DNA of 64,000 nucleotides from Udeniomyces pyricola (Eukaryota; Basidiomycota; Tremellomycetes; Cystofilobasidiales; Mrakiaceae), in assembly GCA_039545295.1 (NCBI GenBank), contig BCIK01000020.1:509694-573693 (forward strand), in the 5' to 3' direction. The notes beneath the pieces are model-generated. The model worked only from the letters and a program-made list of their open reading frames with translations. It searched no databases and was not told the origin of the DNA. Numbering within the stretch: the stretch's first letter is position 1; every line of letters begins with the position of its first letter. Positions 45,145 to 57,900 of the stretch are shown in pieces. The translations under genes and the position numbers were made by a program.

Positions 45145-48100
45145 ATGGTATACCTCGTCCAGGTGAGCTAGTCCCGCGATCTTCCATACCCCGATCGGCA
45201 ACAGCGACTCCATCACGGTCGCTCGGAGCCCGCCGATCCTCGATCCTCGCCACCATCGTCGTTGCGGTTGCTCAAGCTCATGCGCTCGTGGGCTACTCCG
45301 CACTCTCCCTTGCTGACCTAGCCCACAGCAACCCCAGGCGGTTTCTCATGATAGCCGGTGCTGACCAAGCTTGCCGCGTCCATCCCGATGATCACTCTAG
45401 CCTCTCCCGGAGAATCCGCTTGAGCGTGTCATCTTCCACGTCGATTCCCCAACCGCGTCAGATCGGTTTACCCCGGGCATGCTCGTCCAGACCTGGGAGC
45501 ACCTTTTTCTCTGGGACTCATCCTGTGTTAGTGCATCGAAACTCGCTCAGTGAGTCTACCCTGCTCTCAAGTCTAACTGAGCATCTGCACCAGCGCTGTC
45601 CTTGTGTCCAATGAGTTTTCCAAGTCCTAGCACGATCAGGAGCATTTTGTCAGCCCGTTGGTTCCTCATATCATATAGCGTGCACTGTGGCTCATCCGAT
45701 GCCCTCGTTTCTGTCAACCAAGGTACTCGCGTCTGGCCGATCCTTGTGTTGATGAGTTCCTCGCGTCCATAGAACCTCATAGACTTGCTCATCAAGACAT
45801 TCTCCGACTCCTCATCGACGAGGCTAAAAACGAGGCTGATCCCGACGCACCCTCCCGTGTCCTGTGGGCAAACTTGACTGCGGCGCCACCTCCCGGAATC
45901 TGTGTCGAGGTACGCTCTATGTCTTCAGCCTCATCACGTATCTCATCCTTCAATTCGATGGGATCGTACCAACGACGTCTGACAAGCTTCGCTCCTACCC
46001 TGTTACTTAACCACAGGCCGAATCATGTGTACGAGGGCAGGAGTTTTTCTGGGAAAATTCTGCCGCCATCTTCGCGGCTCTCTTCCATTTCAGTTTAGCA
46101 GGTGGCTTCAGCAGGTGTGTTGATAATCTGACGCCCATGCCTGCAAATGTATGAACGCGCATGGACCAATCCACTCACAATGTGTTTGATCTCACAATTT
46201 TTGTCGTGACACTAGTCCAAAGGTACGGATTGAGGTCCTTGTATTGTGCTTACTACCACACCAGTTTCTATGTTTGACCGAACTTTTTGCTGTTGACCCT
46301 ATTCATACAGATCACGGAGACCCTGCATAAGGTGCTTAGGTCTCAACTTTCACTCTCGTCGTTCTTTTATGTAGACACCGATTTGTTCCGTCGGTGGCCC
46401 ATAACTAAATCAGTTGGACATCGTTAGGCATCTTATTTGATTCCACCCAAATCTCGCTCCTGTCCTTTCGAGTACGCGCCCATCACCCCTGTTGCATCTC
46501 AGCGAACGTTGCAAAGACTGTATGAAACTGGTCAGCATGTGCTGGACTGTATGGGCAACAAGTAAGTGGTATCTTGTCTACCCTTTCCACGACCAGAGAG
46601 TATCGCTGATTGATGTTCAATCTCAGGACTCCGGTGCCTCACGATGCTCCTCACTCCGAGAAAGATTACCACGCTGGCCTCGTGACCTCTGGACTTCCCA
46701 ACCTTCTTCCACCTCCCTCGTCTTCAATTTCGGCATTCTCTCTCAACGGAGGGGGTGAAGGCTGGGCATCCACTGTTCGGGTTCGATTGCTACACGGCGT
46801 TGTTCGTCGCCGAATTCGCAACAAGCACGCAGACCAACTGAGGCAAGAGGCTCTTGACGAGGGCCTAGGGGAGGAGGTGGTAGTTCCACTCAACATGGAG
46901 GAAATGGCGGCAACGTTGGCTTCCTTCAGTGTGGCTCCTCTCTGGTGTATGGAAAGGATGGGACTGCTCAGTTATGGTGGTAGTGAACCTGTCCGGGAGG
47001 ATTACCTGGCTGTCTGGAGGTGGGTGCTGTCCTGCAAATTCATCGGCCTCACGATTGGGCGAATCTTGACTCAGCCAGAACCCGAATCTGATATACCAAT
47101 CAATGTTATCGCTGCTTGTTTCTTTGTTCTATGATCGCAGGCATATCGGTCAGCCTTCATTATGGTCAAAACTGGCAGATGGTCTCATACCGAATGCTCA
47201 TCATTCCTCTATATGATTCCTCTCATCCATCAGGTTTCTATCTCGGCATCCCCCCATCAATCTTGCTCGATCACTTTCCAGACTACATCACAGCTGGCAA
47301 ATTTCAAGCCTCAGTCGTCTGCCATCTGTTTCCCGCTTCCCCACTGCCTTCTATCCTTGCAGCCGCTGCGGACCCGGCTTCGCCCGTCCATATACCCACC
47401 ACGACAGAGCAAAAGAAGCTACCGCCCCCAACCATGCCGATATTGATATCTGTATCCAATACTCCGCCCGTATACACCAGTCTTGAGTACCATACCAACC
47501 TCTGCCGATTCCTCGTCGGAGACCAGCTCGCCAATCATCTCGGCGTTCCAGCTACAACACGGTTTGGCGCAATTAAACTTGTACGCTCTGCTTCGAAGCA
47601 TTTCGCCCCAACATTTTCATTTGTTTCCTTTCTTCTTATGTAACAAATGAAATGCTGATCGCCAGCGAGCTTGCTCACCTTCTCACAGCATGCATCTCTG
47701 TTCGCTCTTCAATACCCAACTTGGTTTGCGCGGCACTACCCTTCTGCTCGATGGCGAGCCCTCCGAATCCATATATCTCAACAAGTGATGGGGCGAGCCA
47801 TTCGAATGGGTCTCGGAAAGCGTACGTCAAGGTTCAGACCAAGAGAAGAAGGAAGTGGCGATCTCTGCGAAGTTAGTGACATTTCCTTCTACAGTTGAGA
47901 TCAAGTTTTATGGGCAGGACTGAACAAATCCTGAGCTCGCGCGTTTTTGTAGTCCGCCATGGTCGAAGAACAGGTCCGAATGGATCCCGTAGGCGGAAAA
48001 CAGCTTGTGAGTTAGCACATCTCCCGACTTGGCCTTTTGGGCTTTTGAGTTTGATGTTCACCCGAATGGAACATGCCTTTCTTTATCTAGATGATTGATT

Positions 48101-48207
48101 ACGCGTTAATGCTGGCGGAAATGGCGATTGCGACCTCGGTGATGTGCGCTTCGATTGGCTGGATCGTCTGGACGGGTGGCCACGCCATTGTTCGATACAT
48201 CAGATGA
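45145..48207 (+). CDS. mpaB / rubber-oxygenase-family (DUF2236) membrane-associated oxygenase
   Basis: Family members include the ER-bound oxygenase MpaB of mycophenolic acid synthesis and haem-dependent latex-clearing protein. Exons: 45145-45162 (start uncertain), 45401-45549, 45723-45909, 46017-46114, 46216-46222, 46311-46331, 46428-46561, 46627-47019, 47141-47148, 47234-47580, 47689-47871, 47953-48006, 48091-48207; 571 residues in frame. Diagnostic segments: GQEFFWENSAAIFAALFHFS followed by LAGGFS, RTLQRLYETGQHVLDCMG, TVRVRLLHGVVRRRI (His expected to ligate haem in relatives), VPLNMEEMAATLASFSVAP, and DYLAVWRHIGFYLGIP. The C-terminal span ALMLAEMAIATSVMCASIGW is a membrane anchor. Two internal exons are only 7 and 8 nt. 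Substrate unknown. The 5' end may have another exon covering a hydrophobic stretch at 45230-45310. Confidence 0.75.
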
Positions 48208-48986
48208 CGAGATACAAATAGGTCGAAGAATGGACTTTGGGTGTAAAGAGTCAATTCGCCCTTGTGTGTACTCTGTAGTTTTGTATCGGTTGGTTTTATG
48301 TAAAGTTATGATGACACGGTTGATGATCTAGCTGGGTTGCAGTTCCATTTGAACACGGCACTATAGCTAAGATGCTTATATGATTAAGGATGTCAACTTT
48401 CACAAATATGCTGTCAAGTATAGGAACAAAACCTCGCATAGGAGAATCAGCGATAACGGATAGCAGAGAGTTCAATTCTACACGACACAGAACTGAATCC
48501 GTAAGGAGCGGCAAGATAAGGAAATAACGCAGAAGAAAGACGATAAGCTGTGGCGGAATAAGAACAAGTAGCGGTTGAAAGAAAGAACGGCGCGATCCAA
48601 ACGGTCCATGTGGGTGACGAGCAAAAGATGAGACAAAGAAGACGAGTGGTAGGGGGTAACGTGGAGGATATGAGGATGGAACGAAGCGATGCGGAAGGAT
48701 TGAGGATTGGAGCGGATAGTAAAGTTCCAGGAGCCGAGCGGCATACAGGGATCGAACGAGGATATTGCTGCAGCCAGCTCAACGACAAAGCACAACAATC
48801 GCCAGAATAGGATATATGGCCAAAATTGGGGATGCACAAGAAACGCAATCCGGTTGGAAAGCGAGCATGGGTTACGTAGGAAGAGAGGAAAAAAGAAGGT
48901 GAATGAAGGAGTTCGAGCGAACACAAACGAGAGAAGGGGAAGATGATAAGAAAACAATATTGCGGAAGAAGCATGCCGGTCCATGA
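48208..48986. other. Convergent 3' region oxygenase / AGS1
   Basis: 780 bases between stop codons. Minus-strand ORFs here (48447-48974 and 48478-49092) are hydrophobic by composition, overlap each other in different frames, and cover the AGS1 3' end; no gene supported. Confidence 0.45.
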
Positions 48987-51900
48987 CTAGGGACGCGAGA
49001 GAGTCTCTCTGCGGTAAAACCAGAAGTATCCAATGACAATAACCAGTTGGCAGACTAAAGAGCGATAAAGAAGTGGCGGAAAGGATATGCACGACCAGAG
49101 AGAGATAGTGATGTGCAGAGCGATTTAGGCGACGTCAGCGAACTGGCATTTGGAGCAAACGTTCAAGAAGCCGCTGGCCAGCAAAACTAAACCTGAGTAC
49201 TCACGCAAACCCGCCCAGAACGGGCCAGAAGCCATGGGCGAACCCTTGATGCCATCGCCAAACGTCCAGTACGACGCGTCGGGGAAGACGGATCCAGGAC
49301 CAATTCGATTGGGTGCCGTCTTTCGGGCTACCATAACGGCCACGGATCCGATGACTGGAAAAGTCGTCGTTTGGGCAAAACGTCGGAGGAAGCAGGAGAG
49401 TATGATTTAGCAAAGCACCAATCAAGAAGAGATTAAAGATAGATAAAAAGCAATAGTGCCAGGTTAGCATGTAGCCTAGGAATAGCGCAGACACCCTTGC
49501 GTCAGCGCTCGTACGATATGACAGCGGATGATCAGACTGACCTTGGGCGAGGGCGAGTGTAGCACAAACGTGCAATCGAGACAGCGTCTGCAAAAGGATC
49601 ATGCCGAGTCCGATACCTACACACAACGATGTGGCGAAGAATAACAGGAGGAGATGCGGATTAACTCATTGTTCCAACGCACGAGCAAGACATCTCTCTG
49701 ACTAGATAATCGATGCAACATGGCATTCAAGCCCAATACAGAAGAAAGACAAATATTGAAAGGAAACGACGAACCTTGAATGGCATCAAGCACACCGAGC
49801 CAAAGCCAGAGCGAAGTGCCAAGGTAGGGCCCAGCTGAGCCCGCCCAAGGGATGTACACTGTTTAACAGACGGAGGTACATTCGAAGAGAACAAAGGAAC
49901 AAGGAAGAATACAAAAGGAGAGAAACCTTGGCTGTGAGCGGAAGGGTGCAGAACGCCAAGACCACTAAAACCACAAGGGAAGTCTAACAAGACGTACAGG
50001 CAAGTGAACTAGTACCCCAAAGCATTTGACACCATCTTGGGCATCCGAGACCAACGGCAAAGACACAAAGGATCCAGGAATGCGTCTTGGAGAGGTGTGT
50101 GAGAAGCGAAAACAGAAGNCCCCACACGCCGATAAAGAAGACGAGAACCATGATAAGGATTGCCCAGACAGGAACTCGATTGTTGGCCCAAAGGAACGAC
50201 CAATTTCGACCATAGGGACCTAGAGAAAACCAGGTCGGCAAGGCATTCAAAAGCACAGGCGAGCTTTAGCACGCTACAAAAGGCTGTTCGTCCCGACGGT
50301 GAGCTCCCGCCCTTCAACAGTACAGCCACAATAACTTACCCGATAACCAGTATGATTGCAGGATCTCGGAGCAGAGGAACCTTTTTTGTTTCAACAAAAG
50401 TTCGAGAAAGGCAAAGCACAAGAGAAACCGTCACAAAATGCAAAAACTAAATCAGTCGACCACTCCATCGAGAAGTGAGACGGTTCCAGCATAATGACGC
50501 ACCAAATAACAAGCTTCCTTCGGAAAAGCGTCCTGAAGAAGTTGGGCACCGCGGGTGGAACCTGCTTGTAATAGTCCGGGAGACCCATCGAGAGGCAGAA
50601 GTAGAACACAATGCACAACGCTGAAAGGGGCCACACGATCAGACAGATCCACCACGGCTGGTGAATTCCAGGGGCATTTCCGTTCTTTTCAACGTCAAGC
50701 ACGTGTCGGAAAAGGCGGGAAGGGAAGCGAGGTGAACAATGTCGCCTGTCAGTAAATAAGTCACACACATGTAGCCTACCTCTCGACATGGTATGTTTAC
50801 GCACGAGCTTGTTTCCCCAGTACCAAAGCGCCGTTGTCCAGAGCTGTTGCAGACCCTGCACCATGCAAGCTCGCAGGGCCCAAACCTCCGTTGCCGCACC
50901 AGCTTCTTCGCCGAAGTTGCAACCAAAAAAGAGGAATCCGGCGGCAGATGCGATGGCGTACGCCCACGACGCGCCGTTGCTGATACCCGCGTTGACGTCG
51001 GTGGAGAAATTGGCGACGGCAGGCAGGCCGATAAGGAAGAAAGCGATGGCGAAGAAGATCCAGGGAATTGACAAGACGAGAACTGAAGGTTTGTATCGGA
51101 AAAGACCGTACCAAACAAACGAGAACGCAAGGAAGATCTACAAAGTGGATGGACATCGATCAGTGGTAGTATCTCGCTTGGCAGGTAATATGATGAGCTG
51201 TGACGCCAAAAAACTCACTCCGCTCAAGGTGTAAAGAGCGACATCCTTCTGGTAATTGGACCCGGCAAGCAACGTCATCTGGTAACTGTAGGGGTCAAGC
51301 CATTGGTTGGCAAGCAATGTCAGCGATGCTTTTGTGTCTGGTCCGTATAAACCTGGGCAGAGGACGTACGATGTCGCTGAGAGCATTTGGCCGGCACCAA
51401 GGATTACACAGTACAAGGGCCATTTGCCAATCTGTCGCTGCATGGTGATTTGGAACCGGCTCAAAGGTTTGTCAGGGAGTGGGCCCGGATTGACGTGGCC
51501 TTCAGAGCCGTCCGCCATGGGACCGTCGTAAGGATATTGGCCGTCGGACGAGTCGGCGCGGTCGTTGTAGTGAAGCGAGGGTGCAGGCGTGCCCCAAGTC
51601 GAATCACGCGAGGAGCCCTTGTAGCTGGCGGTAGACGAATCAATCTTTTCTTTCTTGACACCAGCAAAGTACTTGCGCTCGGATTTGATGAGGAACTTTT
51701 CAATGCAGAGATCGTTCTTGGAGTTTCCGGGCGAAAGCATTTGCAGCTTCTGGATGAAGTCTTGAGAGACGTCTCCGTTGGCGTCGGTAAACTGATTGCG
51801 CGGACAAGAGAGATGGCAAGAAGGCAGAACAATCAGCTACCGAGTGGAAGTAGATCGAGGTGATACAAGGTGTGATCCGACAACCCAAACACTTACGTCA

Positions 51901-54900
51901 GTGATGGCCTTGTTGAGAGGCGAAGCACTCTTTTCATCGACGATAGACGAGATGGATTCAACCGAAGACATGCGAGAATGGATGGTAAACGGTCGTTCGG
52001 GCGTCTGTTCGCCTCCCTCAACGAAGGGATCGCGCGTGCCCCGCGCATCCTTGGCAATCTGACGGTTGGCGCGAGCAAGGAAATCGTCATAGGTCTGAAT
52101 TTCGCCTCCGAGATGAGGGCTGGCGGGTTCCGCAGGAGTGATGTCCTCGTAGCCGGCGTAGATCGAATTGGCATCAGCGTAATCGCCGACAGATGTTGCA
52201 ACCGACATGACAGATCCTCGTCGTGAAGCATCGCCGTGCGAGTACGGGCTGAGGACGTCGCCTTCGCCAAACTGGTGCGAGTGGTTCGAGCCGGGCGACA
52301 TCATAGGAGCAGCCGAATCGGGCGCATGGGGATACATTTCGGCATAGTTATACTCGGCTCCAGTTGACTGCGAGTCGACGGCACTCCAAGCCATGGAACC
52401 AGACATGTCCCTCGATATCTTAATGGATCGACGGTGGAAGTCTTCGGTTCGCTGACGCCACTCAATGACGGGGAATCGCTGGACGCCCGATCGCGCCCGA
52501 AGGATAGCACGAGTCTCTTCAGTCGACTTGAGCGCAAGCTTGATAGTCTTGGTGAGTTGCGAGAGCATGTGAACAGTTGAATCGGACTCGACCGGGAACC
52601 ACTGAGATATGGAGGGAAACAAAAGGCAAGGTGGAAGAGGTAGGCAATTGCACACAATCAAGTTAGGATCCACGAAGCGGATTGTCAAACACAGCTGCAC
52701 GAGCCGAAGAAAAAAAAAGCGATCGTACCCATCCAGGCATGAGACCAAGACCTCCGAGCCGAGCACCAACACCAAGGGCTCCCTTTCGTCCAAACTCGAC
52801 CTGAATCAAGCCAAAGAGAATAAAAGAAACGTGTTAGCTCGAGTTCTAAACCCAGAATCGCTACTTATGCTAAAGCTGGACGTACGGCGACAAGACCAAA
52901 CGGTTCGTCTCGAGACGGGATGAGAGCAAAATCAGCTCCGCTAAAGATATAAGGTGGGAGGGCCGTGAACTCAGGCTTTGAGAAGACTCGATCGGGGTAC
53001 ATTCTGGGAATGAAATTTAGCGAGATGAATACTGGCGTTAGTGATGAGCGATTTCGACCGAGGTGACACTTCAAACAATGCCACAGATCCAACACCTACT
53101 CCATAAGTCGGGCAAGCTTTTCGGCAGCGAATCGCCCGTAAAGATCCTATGAGGCGAGAAGGAACAATGGCGGGCAAGAGCCAAATCAGTCGACGAAAGA
53201 AGGAAGGAGAGGAAAGGACGAAGCAAGGATAAAGCAGGTTGCACACATGATGTAAAAATGAAGCGAACTAACAATGACGGGCCCAACGCAAACAAGCTGG
53301 ATTTTGGGCTTTTTCTCAAGCAGCGACGGCATGACATCAGCGATGAGATCAACGCCCTTCTGCTTAGACCATCGTCCGACAAAGACAAAGAGATCCGCCG
53401 TGGGGTCCTGCTTGATACCGGCCCATTCCTGAGTCAAACGTTTGTTCTCGGGACGAAGCTTTTCAGCGACGACGTCAATGACGACCTTCTCCACAGCGAT
53501 GGGTTCTTCGTCGAGAGCGGCGATATCGGTGGGATCCGGGTTCGGAAGCGAATCGATCGTCTTGAGGGTCCAGAGAGCCGGGTATCGGGCCCAAGAACGC
53601 TTGCCGTACTTGTCCGATACTCCGGCGACACCGACTGAGTTCTGATGAACTGAGATGAAGGAGGCACCAGCATGGAGCAAGTTGAAAGTGTTTCCGAATT
53701 GAACGTACTGAAAAGGCAAAGACACGTTTGCGTGAGATAACTAATCTCAGTAGCATTAAGGTCAAGCGTACCGATCGACACCGGGTACAAGCGCTTACCT
53801 TGGTGCATAGCTCTTTGGTCAGGGCAAAGGCGGCGCACACTTCCTTCATCTCTTCCTTGGTTCGAAGTGGCCAAAGACCCTGGAACTCGGCATTGTGAAG
53901 CGAAAGGCAGACGGGGATGACCTTGGGGAGAAGATAAAGGGGAGCAAGAGCGCCGTGATAGTCGTTGATGTGATACTATGGGCAATAAGGTTCGTCAAGT
54001 TTTTATCAGTGATTGGACGCAAGACGCACATCAGTCCTTAACTTCCACAAGCTCGACTCACGATGTCAATGACCGGGTGTCGTCGAATAGCCTCGGCAAT
54101 CGCCTGATTCCAGGCCGAGTAGAAAATGGCGGACGAAAGGTCATCCATTCGAGCAGGGTCTAAGAAAAGAGAGGTGGAGAAGGCAAGGGGTAGGGAGGGG
54201 AAGAGGAACATTGGAGGTACGACCAAGCGAAGTGATGAAGCATAACGGAAGCCAAACACATACGTCAGGATCCACCGCTCAGTCTGGACGGCACGGGAGG
54301 GCAAAGGCACTTACAAGGGTCAGACTTGGTTTGGGCACGGAAGACGGGTGAGTCGAGGATGTAGTAAGTGATGTTGTCGACAATATGGGACTCGACCCTA
54401 GAAAGTGAGATTGACGTCACAGAAAATGATCAGCCCGTAGCCAAGGGAGGACTGATGCATGATACTGATCTCAGATGGCACTGATGTCCATGAGTCAGAG
54501 CACTGAACGCTAGCAAACATACTCGATGAGGTAGCTCTGCAAAGCGATATGGAACGACAAGGTCAAGCGTCAGGGCTACGCGAGGAAGGGGCCAGTAAGC
54601 GCATCAAAGAGGTAGATGAATAGACTGACCTCGCCAAAGATGGTAACTTCAATCGGATCGGCGTACTCTCCAGCAGGATACTCGAGGTCCTTGACTTTCG
54701 GAATAACCCAGATGAGATCGACATCCGTCATAGCCTTGCCCATAAGCGTTGACATTACTCCGAGACCTCCAATCTTGACCTTGAGCTTCCAGTCGAGGAT
54801 CTCGTACTCGAGCGAAGCAATCAGGACCTTTCGCCGAGGTTTGGCAGGGTCTTCGGGCCAGCCTATAACAGCGCCACTTTTGGTCGGAATAATTTCTCCG

Positions 54901-57900
54901 GGGATAGCGGCCTTCTTCTCGGAAAAGTTGCCTTTCTTGAGAGCATCCATGATGGGAAAGTAGGATGTCTTCTCGGGCTTGACACCCCATTCGTTGGTGC
55001 GGATGCCGTAAAACCGCCATTTGAAGATGAGACACGCGAGGATGGCAGTCAGAGGAGGAATGATGAGGAGGAGTGCAAACATGACGGCCGAAACGGTGGC
55101 GTCGCCCTGAGGTTCCAAACGCCAGGCACCGGTACTGTCGTCAACGATGACCTTCCAAGCGATATGCGGGCTGGGTGGAGCTGAGATATTGAGATAGTTA
55201 GGCGCTGTTGAGGTTGGAGGGAGTCGATCAATGACACCATCGCCATCGACGTCACCGTAGAAGTAGTCGTTATAGCCAAAGACGCAAAGCTGGATGATGG
55301 TTGGCCACGACGATGAGATCTGAAGCGACCACTCATGTGGATTTTCGTCGTCTTGAGAGAAGGAATTGGTCAGGCCCGAGTCATAGCCCCAATTGTTGAA
55401 GGGGCCGCGAGCGAGGAACGCGGGAACTCGTCGCTGCTGCGAGTAACCGATGTCGGCATGAACTCGGGTGGGGGCGGCAGCAGCCACTTCAGACCAGTAC
55501 TCGACGATGATATGTTGACCCTTCCATGAGAGCGAGGGAAAGTCGGACTCCGGAATCGACGTAGAGGCCTCCCAATCGAACCAATCGGTGAAATTTGCGC
55601 CGTAATTCCACGAGTAACGAATTCGGTCGGCGCCGACGGCAGTATGGTTGACGAGGTAACCGGTGCTAGTCTTGGAAAAGATGGAATTATCGTAATCGGC
55701 GTCAGGGAAGACGAGAACGTTATCGGCCGTACCCTTACGCAGCATGAGTCGGTCCGTGACTCCCGTGGAAGACGTCTTGTCGGCAGCGTTGGCCGGACCG
55801 ATGACGAGCTCGAGGATACCGTCCGGAACATTGGTCAGCGTCATGTCAAGCGACCACTGCGACGGCTCAACGCCGAAGCGGAGCCCATCGCTGCTGCCAT
55901 TGAAGCTAACGCAAGTGGCTTGACCAAGAGTCGGCTGGGAAGTGGCAAACTCGCTTGTAGTGAAACTCATGGCAGCAACAACCGAGTCGCAATCCATCGG
56001 CATGTTGTATTCGAGCCGGATGTCGACTGAGGTCGCATTAGCCGAGCCAGTGGGGGCGAGAATTCGAGCATCGTGACCAGGCGAGAACGACGTGAGCATC
56101 GGAAGAGGCCCTTTCCAGATATCAGCGTTAACGTAAGCAGCAAACGAGAATGGCTTGAGTTCCATCTTCCCTGGACAACCACGCCAAGGAGCCGTTGTAT
56201 TGTCGTAGTAGGAATCCAGTGATTCTTCGAGGACGATGCTGTCGTACTGTTCGATGAGGAGGGGCAAGGTGAGCAGGAAGCGATGATGGATGGAAAGCCG
56301 AAGTGAGAGGAGTCTCATGGCGTCAGTTACAAGGTCAGATGTGCGCATGTTGTCTGTGGGAAAGTTTGAGCTTACTGGATAGATGAGATTCTTGACGGTG
56401 ACACCCGCCATGAACGGAGTCGAAATCCATCCCGTCTCCTTGCAGTCGTAGTCGTACGAGACCGTCTCGTTCTCGTTGGTGTAAAGGAGCCATATAGGGT
56501 CCATGGTCGCGTTCTGGATACTCTCGAGAGCGCTTCGAGACGTGGACCACATGCCGAGCTCGGTAGCGGTGACATTGGAACCCGGTAGCTGGACATATCG
56601 GGTCCAATTACCCCATTGGACGAGATTGAAGCCGTCTTGGATTGCCGGAAACTCAGCCCGAAGGTGATGGAAGTGCTTGATGACGCGTCGGTTCTGGGCC
56701 GTGGGATCAAAGTGGTCGAGTGAGTTCCAATCGTCTTCGCAACCAATAAGGGATTTCTCGAGCGGCATGTTGAAGTATTGGTCCGAGCCAAGATGATAGC
56801 AACCGTGTCGCTGCCAGGCCTTCGACGATGACATTGGCTGTCGCCCGAACAGGTAATTGGACGCCCCGTTGTCGAAGAGATAAAACGCTTGCTCGTCGCC
56901 GTAGTAGTGAAGGGGGATGCCAGGTAGAAGGAGAGAGGTGATGAATGTGCCGAGTAGAGCTTTGTCCGGACCATACTCGAGAGCGCCCCATCGGAAGACG
57001 TCGAAGTTGGCGATACCGCTAGTCAATGCAGGTAAGCCGTTGAGAACGAGTAAGTGCGAGTGACTTGTTAAATGCCTTTGCCATCGAGATATTTCGACTT
57101 ACTACATGTGACGAGGATCAAAGTCTCCGGTGTTGAGATTGACGTAGTCGTTGGTTTGGACGATTTGGTTGTACGAGGTGACGAAATTGATGTCGGTGTC
57201 GTAGGCAACAGCAAGGTTGCCGTCCATGCCCATGAAACGAGTGAGGGAACGGTAGATGGAGTAGTGAAAGGCGATGCCGTCGAGTCCACCATCGTTCTCT
57301 TCCCTCATGAAGTAACTCGAGTTATCCTTGGTGATCTTGACGGCGTCGGCGAAAGTCGGCGGAAGCTGAAGGGGCGTACGACCTCGACCTCTGTAGTCGA
57401 GCACAATATAAAGAGCTAGTCAGTACCGTAAACTCATACCACGGTTAATTGGCTTCGGAACTATTGATGACGATGGACAACAAGAAGACCTACTGGTAGA
57501 GAGAGCCAAAGGTATTGCCTCCGGTGACCTCGCCAGTGATGAAGAAGTTTGTCTTGCCGAGCTCGGTCGCGCATTGCCTGGTGTGACTGGTCCAAGCGGC
57601 GAGACCCTCGACGGTAAGCTGCGTCGCCTTATCGATACGGATGCCGTCAATATCGAGAGCCTTGATGGCCAGACACGAAAAGACTTGAATCTTGGCCATA
57701 ACCTCAGGCGACCACTCTCGCAGACGATCCTGGACCGAGGCAAACTTGGCGAGCTGACGCTGCCAATCGGGACTACGCGTAGCCACACAAATCGAAAACA
57801 AACAACAACCAGCCGTGAGTATACGCCACGAAACACATCAAGGAAAGAGAATGACGAATGCAAGCAGATACGTACTGGACACCAAAGGCCTCCATGTCTC

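Noticed and set aside
48447..49092. Two overlapping hydrophobic minus-strand ORFs
   Set aside because: They overlap the AGS1 terminal exon in other frames and have no recognisable family; T-rich composition explains the hydrophobicity.
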